IMG/VR virus record: IMGVR_UViG_3300049433_000085
Span: 1-40,476 of that record
Length of the DNA: 40,476 nt
Direction: 5' to 3' (one strand)
From: a virus
The notes below the pieces were generated by a model, which made no database searches, had not been told where the DNA came from, and saw only the letters and a list, made by a program, of their open reading frames with translations. This document shows, piece by piece, positions 1 to 7,821 of the stretch; the first letter of the stretch is position 1; the number at the start of each line of letters is the position of its first letter. Made by a program: the position numbers and the translations under genes.

Positions 1-162
1 CCGCCGCGCCGAAGCCCAATGCCCCGAACGCAGTGAAGATCACCGTGACCGTGAGTGCGCCGTGATTGCGTATCCGCCTGTCCCGCTCAAAGGTGACAAC
101 TGCCAATGCAGGTCATGTGGTGAGCTGTTTCGGCGGACTTCGACCTTTGCCGCCCATAGGGT
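1..162. repeat. terminal direct repeat, left copy (circular overlap)
   Basis: Bases 1-162 match 40315-40476 with one difference: G at 127 against A at 40441. The repeat starts inside the FN3-like gene and ends inside the zinc-finger gene. It is therefore best explained as sequence read past the circle junction, not as a dedicated terminal repeat. The difference is synonymous (CTG to CTA, Leu22 of the zinc-finger protein), which suggests a mixed phage population. Confidence 0.9.
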
Positions 163-301
163 AGGGGTCATAACCGATCGCCGCTGTTTGACCCAGTTGC
201 AGATGCTAGCGAAGGGCTGGGCGAAGGACCCCCGGGGATTTTGGAAGCGCGGGGGCCGATTTGTTCCGATGGTGCCTGTTGTGAGTGGGATCAGCCCATG
301 A
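62..301 (+). CDS. small CCHC zinc-finger phage protein
   Basis: 79 residues. Its GTG start overlaps the TGA of the FN3-like gene when the circle is closed (GTGA at 62-65). Residues 16-42 hold a C-x2-C-x12-H-x9-C pattern (Cys16, Cys19, His32, Cys42), followed by a basic, Trp/Gly-rich segment (FWKRGG). I recognise this as a type of small Cys/His protein common in phages, of unknown role, probably zinc-binding and possibly nucleic-acid-binding. Its stop overlaps the next start (ATGA at 298-301). Confidence 0.75.
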   Translation: MIAYPPVPLKGDNCQCRSCGELFRRTSTFAAHRVGVITDRRCLTQLQMLAKGWAKDPRGFWKRGGRFVPMVPVVSGISP

Positions 302-450
302 GACGCCGCAGCTTCCGCCGCTGGTGGGTGAAGGCAGGACCTGAGTTCACTGTGGGCGGTCGTGCCGTCTTTGGCCTGACGCCCGAGCAGCTGGCCGAGT
401 GGGACCAGTGGCTGACCGACCGCCGCCCGAGAGCACAAATTTACCTTTGA
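298..450 (+). CDS. small hypothetical protein
   Basis: 50 residues, starting at the ATG that overlaps the previous stop. The frame stays open further upstream to a TTG at 241, but the ATGA coupling favours 298. The protein is Arg/Trp-rich at the N-terminus (RRRSFRRWW) and then has a short helix-like stretch (LTPEQLAEWDQWL). No function is recognised. Confidence 0.6.
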   Translation: MRRRSFRRWWVKAGPEFTVGGRAVFGLTPEQLAEWDQWLTDRRPRAQIYL

Positions 451-475
451 ACCCAACACTCTACGGAGTACGAAC

Positions 476-796
476 ATGACCCAGATCACCGTGACCGTCA
501 CCAAAACGGTGGGCTCGCAGTCCCCCGATGCCAAAGCCTTCAGCAACACCCGCGTGACGGTGACGGACAACGCCGGCAACAAGCTCGACCCGGTCCTGCT
601 CTCCGGCTCCGAAGCCACGCCGTGGACGGCCACCGTGACCGGCATTGTCGGCGATCAGGAAGCCACGGCCCTGATCGAAGATCTGGACACCGACGGCAAT
701 CTCATCGGCGATCCCATCACCCTCACCGAGACCGGTACGGGCGGACAAGGCCAGGCATTCCCCCAATCCACCGGTGGCACGATCACGGTCGTGTGA
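476..796 (+). CDS. Ig-like beta-sandwich protein, possible virion or accessory protein
   Basis: 106 residues, preceded by GGAG about 8 nt before the ATG. The sequence is Thr/Val-rich with alternating beta-strand patterns (ITVTVTKT, RVTVTDNAGN, TATVTG, GTITVV) and has no signal peptide or membrane segment. This looks like a single Ig-like domain, often a capsid decoration or adhesin module in phages. Its first strand shares the 16-mer AGATCACCGTGACCGT with the 3' end of the FN3-like gene (37-52 and 483-498). The fold is inferred; the role is unknown. Confidence 0.7.
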   Translation: MTQITVTVTKTVGSQSPDAKAFSNTRVTVTDNAGNKLDPVLLSGSEATPWTATVTGIVGDQEATALIEDLDTDGNLIGDPITLTETGTGGQGQAFPQSTGGTITVV

Positions 797-957
797 TGGA
801 CTACCGGGCGTGGATGAACCGCAACTGGGTCCGACTGGAAATCAAACGCCTGGAGCACCTGATCCAGTGGGCCCAGCGCGAGATCGAACGCCTGCGCCCC
901 CACGCTCACCATCCCTACCCCAAGAGCACCGGCGGTCACATCCACGTGAAGAGTTGA
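796..957 (+). CDS. small helical hypothetical protein
   Basis: 53 residues. The ATG overlaps the previous TGA (TGATG at 794-798). The N-terminal two thirds is a likely amphipathic helix (RLEIKRLEHLIQWAQREIERLR), followed by a His-rich tail (HAHHPYP, GGHIHVK) that could bind metal. No family recognised. Reality is supported mainly by coupling to both neighbours. Confidence 0.5.
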   Translation: MDYRAWMNRNWVRLEIKRLEHLIQWAQREIERLRPHAHHPYPKSTGGHIHVKS

Positions 958-1289
958 ACTATCTGGCCGAATTGCAGCGGTTGGTCGACAACGCTCCTGG
1001 AACGGGCAATCACCGCTGTGCTCTGTGCCTGCATCGTTTCGAAACTCATCCCGAAAAGACGCAGCACATGGAGTCAATCCATGGCTATACAACGTTGGAC
1101 ATTAAACACATGCACTCCGTCTACCTCATTCCGCAGGTGCAATGCGCTGACTGTCTGAGCGTCATGTCAGTCAGCCGCGGAAAAGACACATTGCTGCAAG
1201 CCTGGTGCGCTCGCTGCGATATTACCGTCAAACTTCCCATTGCCCCGCTCGCATGTGAGGTCGTGGATCCGGGTTTGAAAAGAGATTGA
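954..1289 (+). CDS. C2H2 zinc-finger protein
   Basis: 111 residues from a TTG at 954, which overlaps the previous stop (TTGA) and has GAAGAG just upstream. Residues around 21-45 hold a C2H2 finger (CALCLHRF...HMESIHG). A second pair of CxxC motifs follows (CADC, CARC), so at least two zinc sites are likely. It sits just before the terminase genes. It may bind DNA, but no specific role can be assigned. The TTG start is inferred. Confidence 0.6.
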   Translation: MNYLAELQRLVDNAPGTGNHRCALCLHRFETHPEKTQHMESIHGYTTLDIKHMHSVYLIPQVQCADCLSVMSVSRGKDTLLQAWCARCDITVKLPIAPLACEVVDPGLKRD

Positions 1290-1318
1290 TTGCGTGATTG
1301 CAATCAAAGGATTCAATC

Positions 1319-1675
1319 GTGTCGCGGGGGGGTAAACGCCCTGGAGCCGGCCGTAAGGCACGTAAGGACACCCCCGCCGGCAAACTGCAGGAGGAAATCA
1401 AACTCCAGGCTTTGAAAGAAGGCACGACGCCGCTCGAAGTCATGCTGGAGGGAATGCGTGAGGCCTATAAGACCGGGGGTGCGAAAGCCGCCATGCCCTA
1501 CGCCAAGGAAGCGGCCCCCTATCTGCATCCGAAGTTGGCCAGCGTCGAGGCGAAAGTAGATGGCGTTCTCGGCACCTATGCAGCTCAACCCATCCCCGTC
1601 GAAGAGCGTCATTCCGATGTGCTTAGACGAGAAAAAGAACGTATGAACGGAAACGGCCATGCCCCAGATTCGTGA
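1319..1675 (+). CDS. terS: putative small terminase subunit
   Basis: 118 residues. I chose the GTG at 1319 because AAAGG lies 8 nt upstream; a TTG at 1298 has no such site. The N-terminus is an AT-hook-like basic motif (RGGKRPGAGRKARK). A helical core follows (TPLEVMLEGMREAY, AAAPYLHPKLASVEAK). This layout directly before terL is typical of small terminase or terminase-associated proteins, which recognise the packaging site. The call rests on position and these motifs. The 3' end overlaps the HNH gene by 17 nt. Confidence 0.6.
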   Translation: MSRGGKRPGAGRKARKDTPAGKLQEEIKLQALKEGTTPLEVMLEGMREAYKTGGAKAAMPYAKEAAPYLHPKLASVEAKVDGVLGTYAAQPIPVEERHSDVLRREKERMNGNGHAPDS

Positions 1676-2195
1676 GCTTTTCGGCCAGCGATTTGGACGA
1701 TTGGTGGCCAATGAGATTGTGGGCCGTTCTGCCGATCGTAAAGTGCTGTGGCGCTGCCAATGCGACTGTGGGCAGGCCGTTATCGTCCGCAGCAGCAAGC
1801 TAACTACCGGACATACGGAATCCTGCGGCTGTCTCGTGGGAGATCAGTTGCGGGAAAGAAAGCTCGTTCACGGCCATAAACGGCGCGCGAAAGTGGGCGG
1901 TCAATCGCGCACGTATACGACATGGAGTTGCATGAAGAGGCGCTGTCAGAGCGTTGAAAATTCGAACTACCGCTTTTATGGCGGCCGCGGAATCAAGGTA
2001 TGCGAGCGATGGCAGACCTTCGAGAATTTTTTGGCCGACATGGGCGAACGACCGGCCGGCAAAACTTTGGATCGTATCGAGGTCAATGGCAACTATGAAC
2101 CCGGTAATTGCAAATGGTCCACACATAGCGAACAAGTCCGCAATCGTCGGCTGGTCCGCTCAGCCAGGCCCTCAGTTGACAGCAATCCAACATGA
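1659..2195 (+). CDS. free-standing AP2/HNH-type homing endonuclease-like protein
   Basis: 178 residues. The N-terminal part has a CxCDCG and SCGCL zinc-like region (about residues 33-60). The C-terminal half has the signature of phage AP2/HNH-family proteins: YTTW, MKRRC, NYRFYGGRGIKVCERW, FLADMGERP, LDRIEVNGNYEPGNCKW. Proteins of this family are generally selfish DNA endonucleases. It lies between terS and terL. Its 3' end (2086-2195) overlaps the terL N-terminal coding sequence in another frame, and the terL frame is broken about 50 bp downstream of its stop. That makes it a recent intruder. Confidence 0.8.
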   Translation: MPQIRELFGQRFGRLVANEIVGRSADRKVLWRCQCDCGQAVIVRSSKLTTGHTESCGCLVGDQLRERKLVHGHKRRAKVGGQSRTYTTWSCMKRRCQSVENSNYRFYGGRGIKVCERWQTFENFLADMGERPAGKTLDRIEVNGNYEPGNCKWSTHSEQVRNRRLVRSARPSVDSNPT

Positions 2196-3638
2196 TCTAG
2201 TAGACGAATTACTTTACGGAGGCGCTGTCTTCGGGGGCAAATCGGATTTTTGCTTGGGGACTTCGCGCAAGACGTGCCAAGTCCCTACGGCAAGCATTGG
2301 CACGGCATCCTCTTTCGCAAGACCTACAAACAGCTCGAAGAACTCATCAGCCGCAGCAAAGAGATCTACCCGCCCTGGTTTCCCGGCGCCAAGTGGAGCA
2401 ACTCGGATGTCATGTGGAGTTGGCCCAATGGCGCCATGCTCAAAATGCGACACATGGATTCCGATGACGACTGGCTCGAATACTGGGGCCATTCGTACAC
2501 GTGGATGGGATGGGACGAGCTCGGGAACTGGGCCTCCTCCATTCCTTACCTGCGGATGAAAGCCCGATTGCGCTGCGCTCAACATCCCATCCCCAACATG
2601 CGCATCCGCTCGAGCGCCAATCCCGGCGGCCCGGGTCATCAGTGGGTGAAGGCGTACTTTCGTATCGATCAATACCCCATGGGCGGGGTGATCTTCGATG
2701 CGCCGGATGATTCCGGGACGAAGCGCTTGTACGTCAAATCGCGCCTCACCGACAACAAGATCGGAATGGTGAATGACCCGAAGTACGCCGCACGGCTGAA
2801 TGGGTTGGGATCAGAGCAGTATGTCCGGGCACTCAAAGACGGCGACTGGAACGTCATTGCCGGTGCGTTCTTTCCTGAATTCAGCGTCGATCGACATCTC
2901 ATCGAGCCATTCGAGATTCCGGCGCATTGGGCGCGCATCCGCATGGGCGATTGGGGATCCGCCAAGCCGTTTGCCATCCTATGGGCTGCCGTGAGCGATG
3001 GCTCGCTCGAGCATATTGCACGCGGAGCACTGGTGATCTATCGCGAGTGGTACGGCTGGAATGGTGAGCCGAATGTGGGCTGCAAACTCACCTCCCAGGA
3101 GATCGGACTCGGAATCAAACTCATCGAGCGCGGCCAATCGTTGCAATTGAAGTTCGACCAACCGCCGAACCCGGCCCTGTGGCCCGCGCTGGACATCACC
3201 CGACCGCTGGAACCCATGGCCGATGAAGTACTCGACCCCTCCGCGTTTACCCGGGATGGCGGTCCCAGTCATGCCGAGCGCATGGACCTGAATTGGCGTC
3301 GCGCCGATAACAGCCGCGTACCCAAAGCGGGCGCTGCCAGCGGTTGGGACGAGCTGCGTAACCGACTCAAGGGTGATGAAGACGGCCCGCAACTGTTGAT
3401 CTTCCTGACCTGCCCGCACCTCATTCGAACACTGCCGGCCCTGCAGCACGACCCGCACAAGGCCGAAGACGTCGACACGAATGGCGAGGATCACGCACCC
3501 GATGCGCTGCGCTACGGCTGCATGTCTCGTCCCATGGTGCGGGACAAACCCTCGAACAAGCCGGTGCTCTTCGAGACGGATCTCACCATCAACGATCTGA
3601 TCAAGCGGGCGAAGCAAAAACGCCTGGCGGAGAGCTAA
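2086..3638 (+). CDS. terL: large terminase subunit (apparent frameshift)
   Basis: ATPase/nuclease that drives DNA packaging. The N-terminus reads in one frame from ATG 2086 (or 2095): QPGPQLTAIQHD, then the P-loop region YGGAVFGGKSDF. The rest reads in the -1 frame from 2250, continuing as LLGDFAQDV through GILFRKTYKQLEEL, the Walker B/catalytic YTWMGWDEL (DE about residue 90 of that part), SANPGG, and a nuclease domain (RMGDWGSAKPF, DHAPDALRYG). One extra T in the run at 2247-2251 would join both parts into a protein of about 517 residues. The break is an assembly error, a real mutation or a recoding event. Confidence 0.85.
2247..2251 (+). other. frame break in terL at a run of five T
   Basis: Upstream codons are GAT-TTT-TGC. 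The conserved continuation (F-L-L-G-D-F) needs TTT-TTG-CTT, which is a -1 shift on the T run. P-site TTT can re-pair with TTT after slipping, but the A-site codon changes TGC to TTG, so this is not a classic X-XXY-YYZ heptamer. The unshifted frame stays open to 2559. Confidence 0.6.
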
Positions 3639-3962
3639 ATGAGCCAATCAGCCTATTGGGCAGACAAGCCCCGTGGATATGCGCAGTCCGCGGCCGTCGA
3701 TGCAGCGACGCTCGTTTCCTCGCTCACGTTTACGCCACCGGGTGAGAACGCGCAGGCCGGTATCCCGAAAGGCACTCAGCTGCTGTTGATTCAGCCGCAG
3801 ACGCAGGCCATTCGCTGGCGTGATGACGGGATTGCACCTACTGCCGCGGTGGGCTATCCGCTCGCAGTCGGAGCAGAGCTGCGCTATACGGGCGCCATGG
3901 CCGCCCTGCAGGTCATCAGTCAGACCGCCGGCGCCATCATCAATGTCGTGGCCTACGGCTAA
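3639..3962 (+). CDS. conserved phage structural-type protein
   Basis: 107 residues, starting directly after the terL stop (TAA then ATG). It contains an all-beta segment of the type seen in small phage head proteins (TQLLLIQPQTQAIRWRDDGIAPTAAVGYPLAVGAELRYTG), ending in a Val/Ile-rich strand. Probably a small virion protein such as a decoration or completion protein. This is inferred from position and beta pattern. No catalytic motif is visible. Confidence 0.7.
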   Translation: MSQSAYWADKPRGYAQSAAVDAATLVSSLTFTPPGENAQAGIPKGTQLLLIQPQTQAIRWRDDGIAPTAAVGYPLAVGAELRYTGAMAALQVISQTAGAIINVVAYG

Positions 3963-3973
3963 GGAGAACGACT

Positions 3974-5278
3974 ATGGGTATGGAAAGCAGTTCTGGTCTG
4001 GCGACTGCGCCGCAAAGACCGAGCTACATCGAAAGCGGCTCCATGGCCGTCAGTCTCAACGCCCTGATCTTCACTGAACAGGTGGATGGCGCGGCGCTCA
4101 ATACGAACCTGTGGATGACTTCGGTCCTCACCCAGGCTATCGCACAAGCATCCGGCTTCATCACGCTCAATTCCGCCCTGAGCACGGTCGTCAACACGTA
4201 CGCGATCCTCACCTCCATCAAGGCGATGCAGCTCTACGGGCATCTGCCCTTCACGGTCGTGATCCGGGCGAAGGTCAATATCACGCCCATCGCCAATGCC
4301 ACGATCGAGCTGGGCATCGGAGCGGCTGCCACCAATGCGGCACCCACCGATGGTGCGTTCTACCGCTGGCAAGGCTCGGACCAGACCTTCCGCTGTGTGA
4401 TCAACAACAACGGGGTGGAGACTGTCTCAGCCGCCCTGACGGCGCCTGCCATCAATGTCGAGCACATCTTCGAGATCGATGTGGTGGAGGACAACGTCTT
4501 CTTCACGCTCGATGATGTAGTGATCGCCACCATCAATGTGCCCGCCACCCAGGCGTATCCAGTCAACAATGGCCGCCAGACCGTTTTCGCACGCACGTAT
4601 AACGGGGCCGGCGTGCCGGCCACCGCCCCTCAGTTGGGCATCGGCCAAGTCAACATCGTTCAGGAGGATCTGAACCAGAACAAGCTGTGGAAAGAGATTC
4701 TGGTCTCGCTGGGTCGTGGCAGCTATCAACAGCCCATCACGCCCTACACTCAGAGCGCCAATCACGCCAACTCCACTGATCCGTCTTCCGCCACGCTCTC
4801 CAACACGGCGGCCGGCTATACCACCTTGGGCGGACGCTGGCAGTTCGCGGCCGTCGCCGGGGCGGCGACCGACTATGCGCTGTTTGGTTTCCAGGTCCCG
4901 GCGACCTACCAACTCAACCTCAGCAGCATCGCCATTACGGCCATGCTCTTGGGAGCCGCCATTGCCACGAGCGCGACGGTCCTCGACTGGAGTCTGGGCA
5001 TCAACGGTTCTGCAGTCTCATTGGCCACGGCTGAATCCCCACCGGCCACCTATGCAGCCCGTCGCATTCCGCTGGGCATGCAGAGCTTCATTCTCACGGC
5101 TCCCAACGGACCGATGCAGATTGGGGATGTGGCACCGGACATCGTGCGCACCTTCGATCCGCCGCTGGTGGTGGATGGCGGTCGGTTCGTGCACGTCATT
5201 CTCGAGATCCCGCTCGGGACTGCCACGGCATCGCAGGTGTTTCGTGGTGATGTGCAATTCAACGGCTATCACGAGTAG
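3974..5278 (+). CDS. large beta-rich virion protein between terL and portal
   Basis: 434 residues with AAGGAG about 7 nt before the ATG. The sequence is almost entirely beta-type, with few charged residues. The first half resembles a lectin/concanavalin-like jelly roll (FTVVIRAKVNITP, YRWQGSDQTFRCVINNNG, EIDVVEDNVFFTLDDVVIATINVP). The second half is another beta domain (ATSATVLDWSLGINGS, QVFRGDVQFNGY). A head fibre, decoration or receptor-related protein is likely. It is unusual for so large a protein to lie between terL and the portal gene. The fold is inferred by eye. Confidence 0.75.
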   Translation: MGMESSSGLATAPQRPSYIESGSMAVSLNALIFTEQVDGAALNTNLWMTSVLTQAIAQASGFITLNSALSTVVNTYAILTSIKAMQLYGHLPFTVVIRAKVNITPIANATIELGIGAAATNAAPTDGAFYRWQGSDQTFRCVINNNGVETVSAALTAPAINVEHIFEIDVVEDNVFFTLDDVVIATINVPATQAYPVNNGRQTVFARTYNGAGVPATAPQLGIGQVNIVQEDLNQNKLWKEILVSLGRGSYQQPITPYTQSANHANSTDPSSATLSNTAAGYTTLGGRWQFAAVAGAATDYALFGFQVPATYQLNLSSIAITAMLLGAAIATSATVLDWSLGINGSAVSLATAESPPATYAARRIPLGMQSFILTAPNGPMQIGDVAPDIVRTFDPPLVVDGGRFVHVILEIPLGTATASQVFRGDVQFNGYHE

Positions 5279-7480
5279 ATGGCCGCTGCCCGCAAATCAC
5301 TCATTTCCGAAGCGGATCAGTCCGAGAAGGACGCGCGCATCTGGAAAAAGGAACTGCAACTCGCGGACAAGCGCGAGAAGGAGTGGCGTACCGATTCCGA
5401 GAAAGTCATCAAGCGTTACCGGGCCGAGGAGCGCAAGAAGGACCGCGTCGCCGTTCTGTGGAGCAACACCGAGACCCTGCGACCTGCGATCTACAACTCC
5501 CGTCCTTCCCCGGATGTGCGTCGGCGATTCCGGGATGCGGATCCCACCGGCAAAGCGGTCGCTGAAATCCTCGAGCGCAGTCTCACCGTCATGGTGGACT
5601 ACGAATGTACGGATGAATCACTGAAGAACGATTGCCTCGATGGTCTTTTGACCGGTCGCGGCTGCTCGCGCATTCGCTATATCCCCAGTCTCAAGCAGGC
5701 CGGAGAGACCAACAAAATCGCAGGATCTGCGCCCACATCCACGGATGCGGATTCGGATGCCCCGGATGGCGGAGCCGGAGAAGAGCAGGAAGAGATCGAG
5801 TACGAACAGGTACTGCCCGAGCACGTTGACTGGCGGGACCTGCGCATCGGCTATGGACGTACATGGGAGGAGGTACCCAGCTGTTTCTTTCGTCACAAGC
5901 TCAGCCGGCCCGATGCCGAGAAACTGTTGGGCAAAGAGCAGCTGACCGGCATCAAGTTCGCCACCCCGCAGGAGGATGACCCGAAGAAGCCCGGCGAGCA
6001 GGTGAACGAAACGCAAAAGGTCGCAGAATTCTGGGAAGTCTGGGACAAAATCGGCCAACGGGTGTTCTTCATCCAGGAAGAGGCCCAGAGGCTGCTGTTC
6101 CCGGTCGACAATCCCGATGGCGCGCCGCCCTTTGAGACCAGTGGATTCTTCCCGATCCCATGTCCGTTATATCTGATCGAAAATACCGGATCACTGCTGC
6201 CGATCATTCCGTTTCATCAGTACGAGCAGCAAGCGAACCAACTCGACAAGATCTCTCGGCGTATCGACAAGATCACCGACGGCATGCGCTTGCGGGCGAT
6301 GTACGACGCCAAGCTGGTCGAGCTCGGCGACATGATGACCGGGGACGACAACGAGATGATCGCGGTGCAGAACGCCCAACAGTGGGCGGACGGCGGTCTG
6401 GACAAGGCCATCAGCTGGTTCCCCACCGAGAAGGCCGTTGAGCTGTTGGAAGGGCTCTATAAGGCCCGCACCGAGCAGAAGGCGATCATCGATGAGATCA
6501 CGGGCATTGCCGACATCATGCGCGGCGCTACGGATCCGAATGAGACCGCGCACGCACAGGACCTGAAAGCGACCTTTGGCTCCATCCGTCTGCAGCGCAT
6601 GCAGAAGGAAGTGCAGCGCTATGCGCGGGACCTGATGCGCCTGGCGACCGAAGTGATGGCGAGCAAATTCGGACCCGACACATTCGCGAGCATGACTGAG
6701 CTGCAGTTCCCCACTGCCCAGCAAAAGCAAATGATGCAGATGCAGGCGCAGATGGCCCAACAACCCCCGCAGCCGGGTCAACCGCCTCCACAGCCCCCGC
6801 CAGACCCGGCCTTACTGAAGGTGCCCAGTTGGGACGAGATCCTGCAGCTGATGCGCTCGAGCGCCATGCGGCGCTTCAAGGTGGATGTAGAGACCGATTC
6901 CACGGTCGCCGGCACGCTCAATTCCGACATGCAGGGACTGAGCCAAGTCCTCACGGCCGTGCACGAAGCGCTGACCGGGCTTACGCCGATCGTGCAGTCC
7001 GGAATGCTGCCGGTCGATGCCGCCAAAGAGTTGGTGATGACCATCATCCGGCGGGCGCGGATGGGCATTGCGGTAGAGGACGTGTTCGAGAAGATGCAGG
7101 CGCCCAAGCCCCCGCCGGATCCCAACGCGGGCAAGGCGCAGGCGGAAGTGGCCAAGGCGCAAGCCGGAGCCCAAGCGGACATCCAGAAAGCTCAAGCCGA
7201 TGGGCAAGTGAAGATTCAGGTTGCGCAGGCCGGTGCTCAAGCGCAGGTCGCCAAGACGCATGCGGAAGGGCAGATCCAGGTGCAGATCACGCAGTTGCGT
7301 GAGGAAGCCGAGACCCAGCGTCAACTGACCGCGCAGGCACATGAAGCGCAGATCGCCTCCATGCAGGAGAAGTACGACGCGGCGGTGAAGATCATCGTGG
7401 CCCAGATATCCGCGACCGCCGCCGCGGACCCGGAAGCCGGTCCCGAAGCCGAACGAACGTATGAAGGAGGGATGCAGTGA
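5279..7480 (+). CDS. portal protein (podovirus type)
   Basis: 733 residues. The portal is the dodecameric ring at the capsid vertex through which DNA enters and leaves. Support: size, place after terminase and before scaffold/capsid, a charged helical N-terminus, the conserved region LWSNTETLRPAIYNSRPSPDVRRRF, EQQANQLDKISRRIDKITDGM, and an ITGIADIMRGA helix followed by HAQDLKATFGSIRLQRMQKEVQRYARDL, typical of large podoviral portals. The C-terminus has a Pro/Gln linker and a long Ala/Gln coiled coil (about 600-700), consistent with a barrel extending into the head. It starts directly after the previous TAG. Confidence 0.9.
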   Translation: MAAARKSLISEADQSEKDARIWKKELQLADKREKEWRTDSEKVIKRYRAEERKKDRVAVLWSNTETLRPAIYNSRPSPDVRRRFRDADPTGKAVAEILERSLTVMVDYECTDESLKNDCLDGLLTGRGCSRIRYIPSLKQAGETNKIAGSAPTSTDADSDAPDGGAGEEQEEIEYEQVLPEHVDWRDLRIGYGRTWEEVPSCFFRHKLSRPDAEKLLGKEQLTGIKFATPQEDDPKKPGEQVNETQKVAEFWEVWDKIGQRVFFIQEEAQRLLFPVDNPDGAPPFETSGFFPIPCPLYLIENTGSLLPIIPFHQYEQQANQLDKISRRIDKITDGMRLRAMYDAKLVELGDMMTGDDNEMIAVQNAQQWADGGLDKAISWFPTEKAVELLEGLYKARTEQKAIIDEITGIADIMRGATDPNETAHAQDLKATFGSIRLQRMQKEVQRYARDLMRLATEVMASKFGPDTFASMTELQFPTAQQKQMMQMQAQMAQQPPQPGQPPPQPPPDPALLKVPSWDEILQLMRSSAMRRFKVDVETDSTVAGTLNSDMQGLSQVLTAVHEALTGLTPIVQSGMLPVDAAKELVMTIIRRARMGIAVEDVFEKMQAPKPPPDPNAGKAQAEVAKAQAGAQADIQKAQADGQVKIQVAQAGAQAQVAKTHAEGQIQVQITQLREEAETQRQLTAQAHEAQIASMQEKYDAAVKIIVAQISATAAADPEAGPEAERTYEGGMQ

Positions 7481-7812
7481 AGCGTCGATATCGATACGAC
7501 CCGGCTACGAAGAGGCTGATCGAAGTGGGTTTGCCAGTTCCGCGTGAATCCGTAGCGCCCGCGGTCTGGGATGACCTGCCGGCCTACGAATCCCCCATTG
7601 ATGGCCGGATCGTGGATGGCCGGCGACAGCGGCGCAATGACCTGCAGCGCTCGAACAGCCGGCCGTACGAAGGACGCGAACAGGAGATGAAGGAAGCGGC
7701 CAAGGTGCGCGACGCGCAGGACCGCAAGACGGACGAACTCGCCACCCGGATGGCGCACAGCCTTTGGAATGACGCGCCCGAGAGCGCCCGCAAACTGTTT
7801 CGCAGCAAGTAG
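7477..7812 (+). CDS. small conserved phage head-region protein
   Basis: 111 residues, overlapping the portal stop by 4 nt (GTGA). It begins KRRYRYDPATKRLIEV and contains YESPIDGRIVDGRRQRRNDLQRS and a charged helical C-terminus. This pattern recurs in small proteins between portal and scaffold in podoviruses. Its role is unknown, possibly in head assembly. No zinc or catalytic motif is visible. Confidence 0.75.
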   Translation: MKRRYRYDPATKRLIEVGLPVPRESVAPAVWDDLPAYESPIDGRIVDGRRQRRNDLQRSNSRPYEGREQEMKEAAKVRDAQDRKTDELATRMAHSLWNDAPESARKLFRSK

Positions 7813-7821
7813 GAAAACCCT

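Noticed and set aside
40-645. Long leftward frame of 201 codons at the window start
   Set aside because: It lies opposite the coupled rightward small genes, and its protein has no recognisable pattern. It is a mirror frame of GC-rich coding DNA.
4716-5624. Rightward frame of 302 codons overlapping the 3974 gene and portal
   Set aside because: Pro/Arg/Ser-rich shadow spanning two real genes in another frame.
6961-7340. Repeat array in the 3' part of the portal gene
   Set aside because: The GCGCAGG/GCCCAAGC-type repetition follows from an Ala/Gln coiled coil and is not a separate DNA repeat.
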